From SAR86 cluster bacterium (lineage in GTDB: Bacteria; Pseudomonadota; Gammaproteobacteria; Magnimaribacterales; D2472): a DNA stretch of 64,000 nucleotides. This document shows, piece by piece, positions 1-7,762 of this stretch. Both the position numbers and the translations under genes were made by a program. The stretch is from positions 986,170 to 1,050,169 of the forward strand of contig CP097973.1 in assembly GCA_023703655.1 (NCBI GenBank). Reading direction: 5' to 3'. The notes under the pieces were generated by a model. The model had not been told where the DNA came from. It saw only the letters and a program-made list of their open reading frames with translations, and did not search any database. The stretch's first letter is position 1. Each line of letters opens with the position of its first letter.

Positions 1-2
1 AC

Positions 3-812
3 AGAAATGGGATGGAATTAATCTTAACTGGTCTTGATATTGAAGAAAAAGCAAAAGTTTTTACGGATACATTATTTAATTCGATTGGGGGTAAAGATCA
101 ATTTGATGAGGTGTCTATTTGCTTAGATAGAAACGATAAAGAAGATCCTAATACAAATGAAGAAGCGATGGCATTTTTAAGAATAAATGTAAAATCTAAA
201 AATCAAGAATTAGTTGGTAGACTTTTTAGTGCAAAAATTATAGAACTTGCTCTTGCGAACTATCCTGGATTTACTGCGAGTGGTGGCTCAAAACCTGGTG
301 GACCGATTTTAATTTACTGGCCAGCACTTATTGATTCAAAGCATATTAAAGAAAAAATTCATTTTGCTGGCAAAGAAACTGAAGTAATTCCTACCAGTCA
401 ACTTGATTTAGATGAAGTCTATTATCAAAAAACAAAGGTTGATATACCCCCTGCTCCCAAAGGAAAAACAACATTAAAGCCACTTGGATTAGTTTTTGGT
501 GCAAGATCCGGAGATAAAGGAGGTTGTGCCAATCTTGGGCTGTGGGCAAAAACCTCAAAAGCTTACTCATTTTTGAGCGAATTCTTAACTACTAGCAAAT
601 TAAAAGAACTTCTTCCTGATTTGAATGAATTTGAAATAGATAGATATGAGTTACCAAATATTCTATCCCTTAATTTTTATATTCATGGAATTCTCGAGGA
701 TGGAGTTTCTTCAAATTCACGAAAAGATGGTCAAGCTAAATCATTAGGAGAATATATCAGAGCGAAAAAAGTAAAGATGCCTATTGAAATAATGGAGGAT
801 CAAGTTGAATAA
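3..812 (+). CDS. AtuA-like protein, C-terminal part (5' end outside window)
   Basis: The reading frame is open to the left window edge (residues before the first visible ATG at 12 read R-N-G), so only the last ~270 residues are seen; AtuA-family proteins are usually near 600. The C-terminal part (LGLVFGARSGDKGGCANLG and onward) matches the small C-terminal domain of AtuA/DUF1446 proteins. AtuA is required for acyclic terpene (citronellol/geraniol) use in Pseudomonas, but its reaction is not settled. The stop overlaps the TTG start of the enoyl-CoA hydratase, so the genes are translationally coupled. Next come a hydratase and two acyl-CoA dehydrogenases, as expected for an acyl-CoA catabolic operon. 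The substrate (terpenoid or other branched acid) is inference. Confidence 0.75.
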   Translation, partial: RNGMELILTGLDIEEKAKVFTDTLFNSIGGKDQFDEVSICLDRNDKEDPNTNEEAMAFLRINVKSKNQELVGRLFSAKIIELALANYPGFTASGGSKPGGPILIYWPALIDSKHIKEKIHFAGKETEVIPTSQLDLDEVYYQKTKVDIPPAPKGKTTLKPLGLVFGARSGDKGGCANLGLWAKTSKAYSFLSEFLTTSKLKELLPDLNEFEIDRYELPNILSLNFYIHGILEDGVSSNSRKDGQAKSLGEYIRAKKVKMPIEIMEDQVE

Positions 813-1616
813 TCAGTCAGAAAAATTATCACTCAAAGGGCTAAAATTTGGAGCAATTCAGGTTGATATTAGCAACTATATTTTAAAGCTCACATTAAAT
901 AGACCAGATAAAAAAATGCAATTAATGAAATGATGGGCAATGAACTTGCATATTGTCTAGCCTTTGCAAAACAAGAGAAAAGCATAAGGGTTGTTGTTAT
1001 TCAAGCAAAAGGTGATGTCTTTTGTTCTGGTGGCGATCTTAGAACAATGTCAGGAGAGGATGAAGCTAAATCAAATGTTCCTAAAATTGGTGGTGGCACT
1101 GAAGAAATTAGTCTTAGAATAAGAAAGCTCAACAAACCTGTAATTTGTAAGATTCAAGGATCTGTTTATGCTGGAGCCTTGCTTATGGTCACAAATTCAA
1201 CTCATGCAATTGCAGTAAAAGATGCAACGTTTTCAGCACCCGAAATAAAGCGGGGAATTTGGCCATTTATGGTGATGGCAGGATTATTTAGATTGATGCC
1301 TAAGAGACAAGGATTGGATTTCATTATGAGAGGAAAGCCAATAGATGCAATTGCTGCCAAAGAATATGGCTTAATAAATGAAGTTGTAGTTTCTGATGAA
1401 TTAGATGAAACAGTTGCAAAGTATGCCAATGAATTAGCTAATCTAGCTCCATCCACAATGCAGATTGGATTAAATGCATACAATGCACAAGAAGATATGG
1501 ACTTTGAGGATGCAATTCCTTTTTTAAAGGAAGAGTTAGCAAAGTGTTTAAGTAGCGAGGATGCAAAAGAAGGGATCACAGCCTTTCTTGAAAAAAGGAA
1601 ACCCAATTGGAAATAA
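805..1616 (+). pseudogene. enoyl-CoA hydratase/isomerase family, single-base frameshift
   Basis: The reading frame from TTG at 805 (GGAGG at 794-798, 6-nt spacer) encodes a normal crotonase N-terminus ending LTLNRPDKK, then runs into A7 at 910-916 and stops at TGA 929-931. The rest continues in another frame from 930. Adding one A restores LNRPDKKNAINEMM and a full protein of about 270 residues. Oxyanion-hole segments are visible (FCSGGDL near 73-79, VYAGALL near 121-127). The second catalytic Glu of hydratases is kept (SAPE, about 147), but the first Glu position is hydrophobic, so the activity could be isomerase, lyase or AtuE-like. Whether the break is real, a sequencing error or rescued by slippage cannot be told here. 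ORF finders will report only 930-1616. Confidence 0.8.
910..916 (+). other. A7 homopolymer at the hydratase frameshift
   Basis: Seven A residues follow GAT (907-909). Eight would keep the conserved crotonase frame. Long A tracts are sites of sequencing indels, replication slippage and RNA polymerase slippage. Confidence 0.8.
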
Positions 1617-1617
1617 A

Positions 1618-1961
1618 AATTTATGAATCTTGACTATAACGAAGAATATAAAAGTTTTGAGAAAGAAGTCCAAGATTTTTGCAAACAGTATAAAGATATT
1701 TCATTTTCTGACAGAGCAAAAATTCCTTTTTCAGCTAAAGGTGGTAGGAACAAAAATACAATTAAAAGATCTGATTGGCAGAAAATCCTTATTGAAAAGG
1801 GTTACTTTGCTAGATCTGTTCCAAAAAAATATGGTGGTTATGGTGGTGAGACTGATATTTTAAAGAGTAGGATAATTGCATCTGAGTTCTCAAAATTTAA
1901 AATCCCAACACCCATGGGTGGTCAAGGAATAGATATGTTGGTTCCAACTTTATTAGAACTT
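1618..1961 (+). repeat. 344-bp perfect tandem repeat, copy 1
   Basis: Bases 1618-1961 equal bases 1962-2305 with no mismatch seen on direct comparison. The base before copy 1 (a, 1617) differs from that before copy 2 (t, 1961), and the base after copy 2 (g, 2306) differs from the start of copy 2 (a, 1962). The unit is therefore exactly 344 with no flanking microhomology. Confidence 0.95.
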
Positions 1962-1970
1962 AATTTATGA
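1618..1970 (+). pseudogene. truncated duplicate of acyl-CoA dehydrogenase N-terminus
   Basis: From ATG at 1623 this fragment encodes the same first 113 residues as the intact dehydrogenase just downstream, then reads N-L-stop where it runs into the second copy. It holds only the N-terminal helical domain: no FAD-binding middle domain and no catalytic residue, so it cannot be an enzyme. The nucleotide sequence is identical to the downstream copy over 344 bases, which means a very recent duplication or an assembly artefact. The two copies share the same leader (AATTT before ATG), so both could be translated if the arrangement is real. Confidence 0.85.
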
Positions 1971-2305
1971 ATCTTGACTATAACGAAGAATATAAAAGTT
2001 TTGAGAAAGAAGTCCAAGATTTTTGCAAACAGTATAAAGATATTTCATTTTCTGACAGAGCAAAAATTCCTTTTTCAGCTAAAGGTGGTAGGAACAAAAA
2101 TACAATTAAAAGATCTGATTGGCAGAAAATCCTTATTGAAAAGGGTTACTTTGCTAGATCTGTTCCAAAAAAATATGGTGGTTATGGTGGTGAGACTGAT
2201 ATTTTAAAGAGTAGGATAATTGCATCTGAGTTCTCAAAATTTAAAATCCCAACACCCATGGGTGGTCAAGGAATAGATATGTTGGTTCCAACTTTATTAG
2301 AACTT
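1962..2305 (+). repeat. 344-bp perfect tandem repeat, copy 2
   Basis: Second copy of the unit at 1618-1961. It forms the leader and the first 113 codons of the intact acyl-CoA dehydrogenase. 344 is not a multiple of three, so the two reading frames are out of register and the first copy ends in a stop after entering the second. Confidence 0.95.
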
Positions 2306-3190
2306 GGAACCGAGCAACAAAAAGAAAAATATATAAAACCAACTCTTTACGGAGAAATGATATGGTGTCAAGGATACTCTGAGCCTAATGCAGGTAGTGA
2401 TCTTGCCTCATTACAAACAAAAGCTGAGTTAATTGATGGAGAATGGGTTATCAATGGTCAAAAAATTTGGACTTCAACAGCACAATATGCTCATATGATG
2501 TTTTGTTTAGTAAGAACAGAGCCTGATGCAAGCAAACATGCTGGAATTAGCTATTTACTTATTCCAATGGATACACCTGGTATTGAAATTAGACCACTCG
2601 TTGATATGACTTTAAAGGCAGGTTTTAATGAAGTTTTCTTTACGGATGTGAAGATTCCTGAAACTAACATTGTAGGTAGTCGTGGTGAAGGTTGGGCTGT
2701 TGCAAATGCAACTCTTGGGCATGAAAGAGGCTCTTTAGCTCCACCAGATGCAATTATGAGTAGATTAAATATGCTCTTAGAGCTCATGCAACAGGAAACT
2801 CTTGATGGAAAACCGCTTTCTGATGATGCAATTTATAGAGATCGATTGATGAAAATCCAAGCCAAAGTTATGGCATTTCAGTCACACGCACTTAGGATCT
2901 TATCTGCAAAACTTAATCCAGGTCAGGATGTAAAAATTGGCAAAATGATTCAAAAGTATGTTGGTACAGAATTAAGACATGAACTTGAGGGGCTTGCTAT
3001 TGATGTAATGGGTGAAATTGGAATCTTGTATGAAGATAGTCCATATCTTAGAGACAAAGGAACTTGGCAATTCATTTATATGTATTTTCTAGGGCTAATC
3101 ATTGGTGGAGGCACGAGTCAGATTCAAAAAAATATTATTGCTGAAAGAGGACTTGGCTTACCAAAAGAACCTAAGGTGAGTAATAAATAA
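1967..3190 (+). CDS. acyl-CoA dehydrogenase family protein (subunit 1)
   Basis: 407 residues, the usual length for the family. FAD/substrate segment WCQGYSEPNAGSDLASLQT lies at about 133-151, the beta-domain motif INGQKIWTS at 162-170, and the C-terminal GGGTSQIQKNIIAERGLG motif is present. The common catalytic Glu just before 'GTSQIQ' is Gly. A Glu in GHER (about 253) lies where isovaleryl-CoA dehydrogenase and the FadE26-type subunits carry theirs. The protein is cytoplasmic and oxidises an acyl-CoA, passing electrons to ETF. It overlaps the next dehydrogenase by one base (TAATG), typical of the paired, unequal subunits of heteromeric acyl-CoA dehydrogenases. Substrate unknown. Confidence 0.9.
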   Translation: MNLDYNEEYKSFEKEVQDFCKQYKDISFSDRAKIPFSAKGGRNKNTIKRSDWQKILIEKGYFARSVPKKYGGYGGETDILKSRIIASEFSKFKIPTPMGGQGIDMLVPTLLELGTEQQKEKYIKPTLYGEMIWCQGYSEPNAGSDLASLQTKAELIDGEWVINGQKIWTSTAQYAHMMFCLVRTEPDASKHAGISYLLIPMDTPGIEIRPLVDMTLKAGFNEVFFTDVKIPETNIVGSRGEGWAVANATLGHERGSLAPPDAIMSRLNMLLELMQQETLDGKPLSDDAIYRDRLMKIQAKVMAFQSHALRILSAKLNPGQDVKIGKMIQKYVGTELRHELEGLAIDVMGEIGILYEDSPYLRDKGTWQFIYMYFLGLIIGGGTSQIQKNIIAERGLGLPKEPKVSNK

Positions 3191-4272
3191 TGTATTTTGG
3201 TTTATCAGAAGAGCAAGTGTTTTTTCAAGATAACATAAAAAAGTTCTTATTGGAGCAGCTCACGATAGATTCAATAAGAAATATCTCTAATGGTGATAAA
3301 AAATTAAAAATGGAGATTCATAAAGGATTATTGAATCTTGGTATTAATTCTTTAATAGTACCAGAGAAATATGGTGGCCTTGGTTTAGATTTGTTATTTG
3401 GTGCAGCAGTATCAGAAGGTTTGGGATATGGAGTTGCAACATCTCCATTCATCGGTTCATATGTAATGGCTCCTCTTATAATTAACTATGGTGGAAATGA
3501 AGAACAAAAAGAAGCCTATTTACCAAAGATAACTAGCAATGATTTAACTTTTGCGGTCGGCCTTTCCGCATATACAGGGGCTCGTGATAATGCAACAATC
3601 CATATCAATAAGAATAAAATCACTGGAAGATCTTTATTTGTTTATGATTCGACATATGCAACTCATTTTTTAATAGCAGACGCAAATGGATTGATTGGTG
3701 TTATTGATGGATCATCTAAAGGTGTTTCAAAGATTCATTTAAAAACAATTGATAAAACTCGAGATTTAATTGAGGTTTGTCTTGATAAGGCAGATGTTAA
3801 TATTCTTGAAAATACAACGAATATTGATGTAATTAATAAGGTTGTTGATGCTGGAAGAATAATGCTAGCTGCAGATACGCTTGGATGTGCTCAATCGATG
3901 ATAGATAAGTCAGTTGATTATGCTAAAGAAAGGCAGCAATTTGGTAGGCCGATAGGATCCTTCCAAGCTGTAAAACATATGTGTGCTGAAATGTGCTCAG
4001 ATTTAGAGCCTTGCTATTCACTAGTTTGGCACGCTGCACATAGCTATTCAGATTTCTCAGATGAATCTAGAATTATGGCATGTCATGCTAAATCACACTT
4101 AAGTGAAGTGGGAAAAGTCATCGCAAAGAAATCAGTTGAGGTGCATGGAGGAATGGGATTTACTGATTTATTGGGCTTACATTATTGGTTTAAAAGAATT
4201 GGTCTAAATAGGCAATTGTTAGGGTCACCTGAAGTGACTAGAGAGGTTGCCGCAAAGATACAGCTTAGTTAA
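3190..4272 (+). CDS. acyl-CoA dehydrogenase family protein (subunit 2)
   Basis: 360 residues, shorter than its partner. The family signature YAKERQQFGRPIGSFQAVKH sits at about 244-263 and HGGMGFT near 319. The usual FAD-binding G-S-D motif of the middle domain is absent (GLSAYTGARDN instead), and the position of the partner's Glu253 is Gly. This looks like a non-catalytic or half-site subunit working with the 407-residue protein. The one-base TAATG overlap ties their translation together. Mycobacterial FadE26/FadE27-type heterotetramers are the known precedent; a terpenoid or steroid-like side-chain substrate is inference. Its 3' end overlaps the convergent gene by 8 bases. Confidence 0.87.
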   Translation: MYFGLSEEQVFFQDNIKKFLLEQLTIDSIRNISNGDKKLKMEIHKGLLNLGINSLIVPEKYGGLGLDLLFGAAVSEGLGYGVATSPFIGSYVMAPLIINYGGNEEQKEAYLPKITSNDLTFAVGLSAYTGARDNATIHINKNKITGRSLFVYDSTYATHFLIADANGLIGVIDGSSKGVSKIHLKTIDKTRDLIEVCLDKADVNILENTTNIDVINKVVDAGRIMLAADTLGCAQSMIDKSVDYAKERQQFGRPIGSFQAVKHMCAEMCSDLEPCYSLVWHAAHSYSDFSDESRIMACHAKSHLSEVGKVIAKKSVEVHGGMGFTDLLGLHYWFKRIGLNRQLLGSPEVTREVAAKIQLS

Positions 4273-4864
4273 TTAATGATTCTAAAAGTGGGATTCTATC
4301 GTTCCCAAAAAACATCATGTTCTTATAAAAAAATGTAGGCGATCCAAAACCACCTCTTTTGATCAAAGTATTTGTATTAAGCTTTAGTTGTTCTTTTGCT
4401 CCACTAGAATTAATAAATGAATCAAATTTCTTGGCATTGAATCCTAGCTCTTCAACAATTTGAATTAAATTGCCAGAATCTGAAATATCAATCCCCTCCT
4501 TCCAGTAACTTTCAAAAATTTTTTGTGTGTAAGCTTTTTGTTCATTTAAATCCTTAAAAGAAAGGCATCCTCTCATTGCTTTCACAGAATTTATAGGAAA
4601 AATATTTGGCCAATTAATCTCTATATTTCTAACCTTGGCCCACATTAATAGATCATTTGAATAATATTCGTCTTTGATTTTCATTGGATTTTTTCTATAT
4701 TCATAAACTTGTGGATTTATGGAATTAAATATTCCACCAACTAGAATAGGTACTAATCTCAATTCAATACCACATCTTTCAGTTAACTCTTGAATACCAA
4801 TGAATCCTAAATACGTCCAAGGACTTGAACAATCAAAGTAGAATTCGATATAGTTATCATTCAT
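4265..4864 (-). CDS. 2-hydroxychromene-2-carboxylate isomerase / DsbA-family oxidoreductase
   Basis: 199 residues with the thioredoxin-fold kappa-class GST/HCCA isomerase start FYFDCSSPWTYLG (about 8-20), where a Ser takes the place of the second Cys of a DsbA CxxC pair. A central helical insert and the late 'FGSPTFFYKN..FFGNDR' segment are typical of this family. Related proteins isomerise aromatic ring-cleavage products using glutathione. The gene lies alone on the minus strand between two + transcripts, divergent from prc with a 20-bp spacer. The exact substrate is unknown; a general glutathione-dependent isomerase or oxidoreductase is also possible. Confidence 0.8.
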   Translation of the reverse strand: MNDNYIEFYFDCSSPWTYLGFIGIQELTERCGIELRLVPILVGGIFNSINPQVYEYRKNPMKIKDEYYSNDLLMWAKVRNIEINWPNIFPINSVKAMRGCLSFKDLNEQKAYTQKIFESYWKEGIDISDSGNLIQIVEELGFNAKKFDSFINSSGAKEQLKLNTNTLIKRGGFGSPTFFYKNMMFFGNDRIPLLESLIN

Positions 4865-4884
4865 TCAAATAAATTTTATTCTAA

Positions 4885-6945
4885 GTGAAAAGATATTTAT
4901 ACATTCCAGTAATACTTTTGTCTCTGTGTATAGCTAAAGTAGATGCAAAGTATGAGTTTCTAAACATATACATCGATAAGGACAAATTAGAGTTACAAGA
5001 AGAAATAATTTTAAAAATTACTTCAGAGCATTTTTTTGAATACAAAGATATAACAGAGATTAATAGCAATTTTCAAAGAATCTTAATTGAAAGCTTAGAT
5101 CCGAATAAGACATACTTTACAAATGACGAGCTTAATATTTATGCATCAAGCAATAATCAAGAAAAAATCTTTGATTTAAATCAATCTTTTAAAATTTTAA
5201 ATTTCTATTTCAATAGGCTTATTGAAGCAACAAACTTTCAAATTGAAACCTTGCAACATGAGGACTTTAACTTTTACAAAAATGACTTTTTAGACATATT
5301 TGCTGAAGATAATGATTGGCAGTTATCTAAAGATGAATTAAAAAATAATTGGTACCTGACAACAAAGAGCGATTTACTTAATGAGATTATTTCTGATACA
5401 GATGATATTGATATTGATGAAAAAAAATCTGCATTGATCAAAAGATATGAGAGTAGAATTAAAATGATTCTTCAAAGAAATAATGAAGATTTCTTTTCAT
5501 TGGTAATGAATACCTATACAAATCAATTTGACCCACATTCAGCTTACCTTTCACCCCAAAACGCAGAAGATTTTGACATGCAAATGAGCTTAAAACTTGA
5601 AGGTATTGGGGCATTATTGGGAATTGAAGATGACTTTGCTAAAGTTGTCAGCCTGATTCCTGGAGGTCCTGCAGAAAAATCCAAAGAGATTTTTGCTGAT
5701 GACAAGATTGTCTCAATTAGACAATATGGCGAAAAAGATAAGGTTGAAGTAATTGGATGGAGGATAGATGAAATTGTAAAACTAATTAGAGGAGATGCTG
5801 GGAGTAAAGTTGAGTTAGAAGTTATATCATCTAAATCTGATTCGCCCGAAAGAAAAATAGTTACTCTAACAAGAGAAGAGGTAAAACTTGAGGAACAGGC
5901 TGCAAAAAGCAAAATATTCAATCTTCAAAATAATGAAAAAAATATAAAATTAGGTGTTATTGAGCTTCCGGCATTTTATATAGATTTTAATGCTTGGAGA
6001 GATAGGGATCCTGATTTCAGAAGTAGCTCCAAAGATGTTGAAAAAATATTAGTGGATTTTAATGAGCAAAATGTTGATGCTCTAATTGTTGATTTAAGAG
6101 GTAATTCTGGTGGTTCAATGTATGAAGCAAATAGGCTCACTGGATTATTCATAGCTTCTGGAGCAACCGTACAAGTAAAAGAAAGTTCTGGCAGCATCAG
6201 ACCGTGGGGAGATGGAAGAGCGGTACAAGTTTGGAAAAAACCATTAGGAGTGTTGGTGAATAGGTATTCAGCATCTGCTTCAGAAATTTTTGCAGGCGCT
6301 ATTCAAGATTATAAGCGAGGCATTATTATTGGACACAGAACATTTGGAAAAGGTACAGTTCAAAGGCTTGATGATTTAAGTAATGGTCAAATAAAAATTA
6401 CAGAATCTAAATTTTACAGAGTAAATGGCTCAAGCACTCAATCAAGAGGTATTACCCCAGACGTAATGCTCCCGTCAACATGGGATATTGAAGAAACTGG
6501 TGAAAGTTCACTGGACCATGCACTTCCTTGGGACAATATCAAACCCATAAGGCACAGAACTTATAATGTTGATAATTACACCATAAATAATGTTCTTGAT
6601 TCATTTAATTTAAGAATGAAGATGGATCCTAATCTACAATATCTTCTTAGGCTTAGGGAAAGATATGAAGAGCAAAAAAATAAAAAAAAGCTTTCCTTAA
6701 ACATAAAGCAAAGAAAAATTGATAAAGAAGAACGCAAAGAATGGTTACTGCAAGTAGAAAATACGAGACGCTCTCTCCTAGGAATTGATACATTTAATAA
6801 CTATGAAGAGCTTGAAAATTTCAGAGATGAAATAGATCAAAGCATTATTAATCTTGAAAATGATCATCTTTTAAACGAATCAACCAAAATTATGAAAGAT
6901 TTTATTAATCATGAAAAGATGTTTCTCATCTCAGGCGCAGCTTAA
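4885..6945 (+). CDS. prc: carboxy-terminal processing (tail-specific) periplasmic protease
   Basis: 686 residues, close to the E. coli enzyme (682). GTG start at 4885 followed by a signal peptide (residues 1-21, hydrophobic core YIPVILLSLCIA). An N-terminal Prc domain is followed by a PDZ domain (about 236-330), then the S41 peptidase fold with VDLRGNSGGS (402-411). Catalytic Ser is in YSASASEIFAGAIQDY (461-476) and catalytic Lys in FGKGTVQ (487-493). A charged coiled-coil-like tail ends the protein. It degrades periplasmic proteins with apolar C-termini and trims lipoproteins and cell-wall hydrolases. It overlaps xthA by one base. Confidence 0.95.
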   Translation: MKRYLYIPVILLSLCIAKVDAKYEFLNIYIDKDKLELQEEIILKITSEHFFEYKDITEINSNFQRILIESLDPNKTYFTNDELNIYASSNNQEKIFDLNQSFKILNFYFNRLIEATNFQIETLQHEDFNFYKNDFLDIFAEDNDWQLSKDELKNNWYLTTKSDLLNEIISDTDDIDIDEKKSALIKRYESRIKMILQRNNEDFFSLVMNTYTNQFDPHSAYLSPQNAEDFDMQMSLKLEGIGALLGIEDDFAKVVSLIPGGPAEKSKEIFADDKIVSIRQYGEKDKVEVIGWRIDEIVKLIRGDAGSKVELEVISSKSDSPERKIVTLTREEVKLEEQAAKSKIFNLQNNEKNIKLGVIELPAFYIDFNAWRDRDPDFRSSSKDVEKILVDFNEQNVDALIVDLRGNSGGSMYEANRLTGLFIASGATVQVKESSGSIRPWGDGRAVQVWKKPLGVLVNRYSASASEIFAGAIQDYKRGIIIGHRTFGKGTVQRLDDLSNGQIKITESKFYRVNGSSTQSRGITPDVMLPSTWDIEETGESSLDHALPWDNIKPIRHRTYNVDNYTINNVLDSFNLRMKMDPNLQYLLRLRERYEEQKNKKKLSLNIKQRKIDKEERKEWLLQVENTRRSLLGIDTFNNYEELENFRDEIDQSIINLENDHLLNESTKIMKDFINHEKMFLISGAA

Positions 6946-7751
6946 TGAAAATAGTATCTTTTAACATTAACAGTATTCGGGCTCGACCTCATCAATTAGA
7001 GTTTATTAGAGATACCATAAAACCTGACATAATCGGCTTACAAGAAACCAAAGTGCATGACGACGAATATCCTATTGATGTTATTAATGATATTGGTTAT
7101 CACTCTGAATATTGGGGGCAAAAAGGTCACTATGGTGTTGCGCTTCTCAGTCTTAATAAACCAGTTGAAGTTGTAAAAGGTTTTAAAAATGATACTGATG
7201 AAGATCAAAAACGATTCATACAAGCTAAGTTTAAGTACGGTAGTGAAGAAATTATTGTTATGAATGGATATTTTCCGCAAGGTGAAAATAGATCTCATGA
7301 AACAAAATTTCCAAAAAAAATAAAATTCTATAAGGATCTTAAAAAACATATATTTGAAACCAGAACAAAAGAAAAAAATCTTATTGTAATGGGTGATTTT
7401 AATGTTGCTCCTCAAGAAATAGATATTGGCATAGGAGAGAATAATAAGAAAAGATGGTTACGAGATGGAAAATGTGCATTCTTGCCAGAAGAGATTGCAC
7501 TTTGGGAGTCTATTAAAGATATTGGTTTTGTTGATACATGGAGAGAGTTTTATCCTGAGGAAAATAGCGTATATTCATGGTTTGATTACAGATCAAGAAT
7601 GTTTGAGGATAATCCAAAAAGAGGACTTCGTATTGATCATATTTTACTTTCAAACAATCTTAGCAGTAAATTGAAAAGTGCAAATATTTGCTATGAGGCC
7701 CGTGCACTCATAAAACCTTCGGATCATTGTCCAGTATGGATTGAATTGTGA
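6945..7751 (+). CDS. xthA: exodeoxyribonuclease III
   Basis: 268 residues, the same length as E. coli ExoIII, with active-site residues at matching positions: Asn7 in SFNIN, Glu34 in GLQETK, Asp151 and Asn153 in MGDFNVAP, and the C-terminal SDHCPVW. It acts as a 3'-5' exonuclease and AP endonuclease in base-excision repair, with Mg2+. Start overlaps the prc stop (TAATG), so the repair gene is co-translated with a periplasmic protease, an arrangement with no obvious functional logic. The 3' end faces the convergent dehydrogenase pseudogene 11 bases away, with no hairpin between. Confidence 0.96.
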   Translation: MKIVSFNINSIRARPHQLEFIRDTIKPDIIGLQETKVHDDEYPIDVINDIGYHSEYWGQKGHYGVALLSLNKPVEVVKGFKNDTDEDQKRFIQAKFKYGSEEIIVMNGYFPQGENRSHETKFPKKIKFYKDLKKHIFETRTKEKNLIVMGDFNVAPQEIDIGIGENNKKRWLRDGKCAFLPEEIALWESIKDIGFVDTWREFYPEENSVYSWFDYRSRMFEDNPKRGLRIDHILLSNNLSSKLKSANICYEARALIKPSDHCPVWIEL

Positions 7752-7762
7752 TTACAAAAGAT

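Noticed and set aside
910..916. Programmed ribosomal frameshift in the hydratase
   Set aside because: There is no recognised slippery heptamer in frame with a downstream structure or internal Shine-Dalgarno sequence, and hydratases are not known to use it. Error, mutation or polymerase slippage is simpler.
1202..1606. 134-codon open frame antisense to the hydratase
   Set aside because: Shadow of a conserved coding region; the composition is not protein-like and the sense frame has clear crotonase motifs.
1618..2305. Direct repeats as a CRISPR or mobile-element signature
   Set aside because: Only two copies, 344 bases each with no spacer, and wholly inside an enzyme gene. No inverted ends or transposase.
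5544..5921. 125-codon open frame antisense to prc
   Set aside because: Ser-rich shadow frame; the sense strand carries the conserved PDZ domain of Prc.
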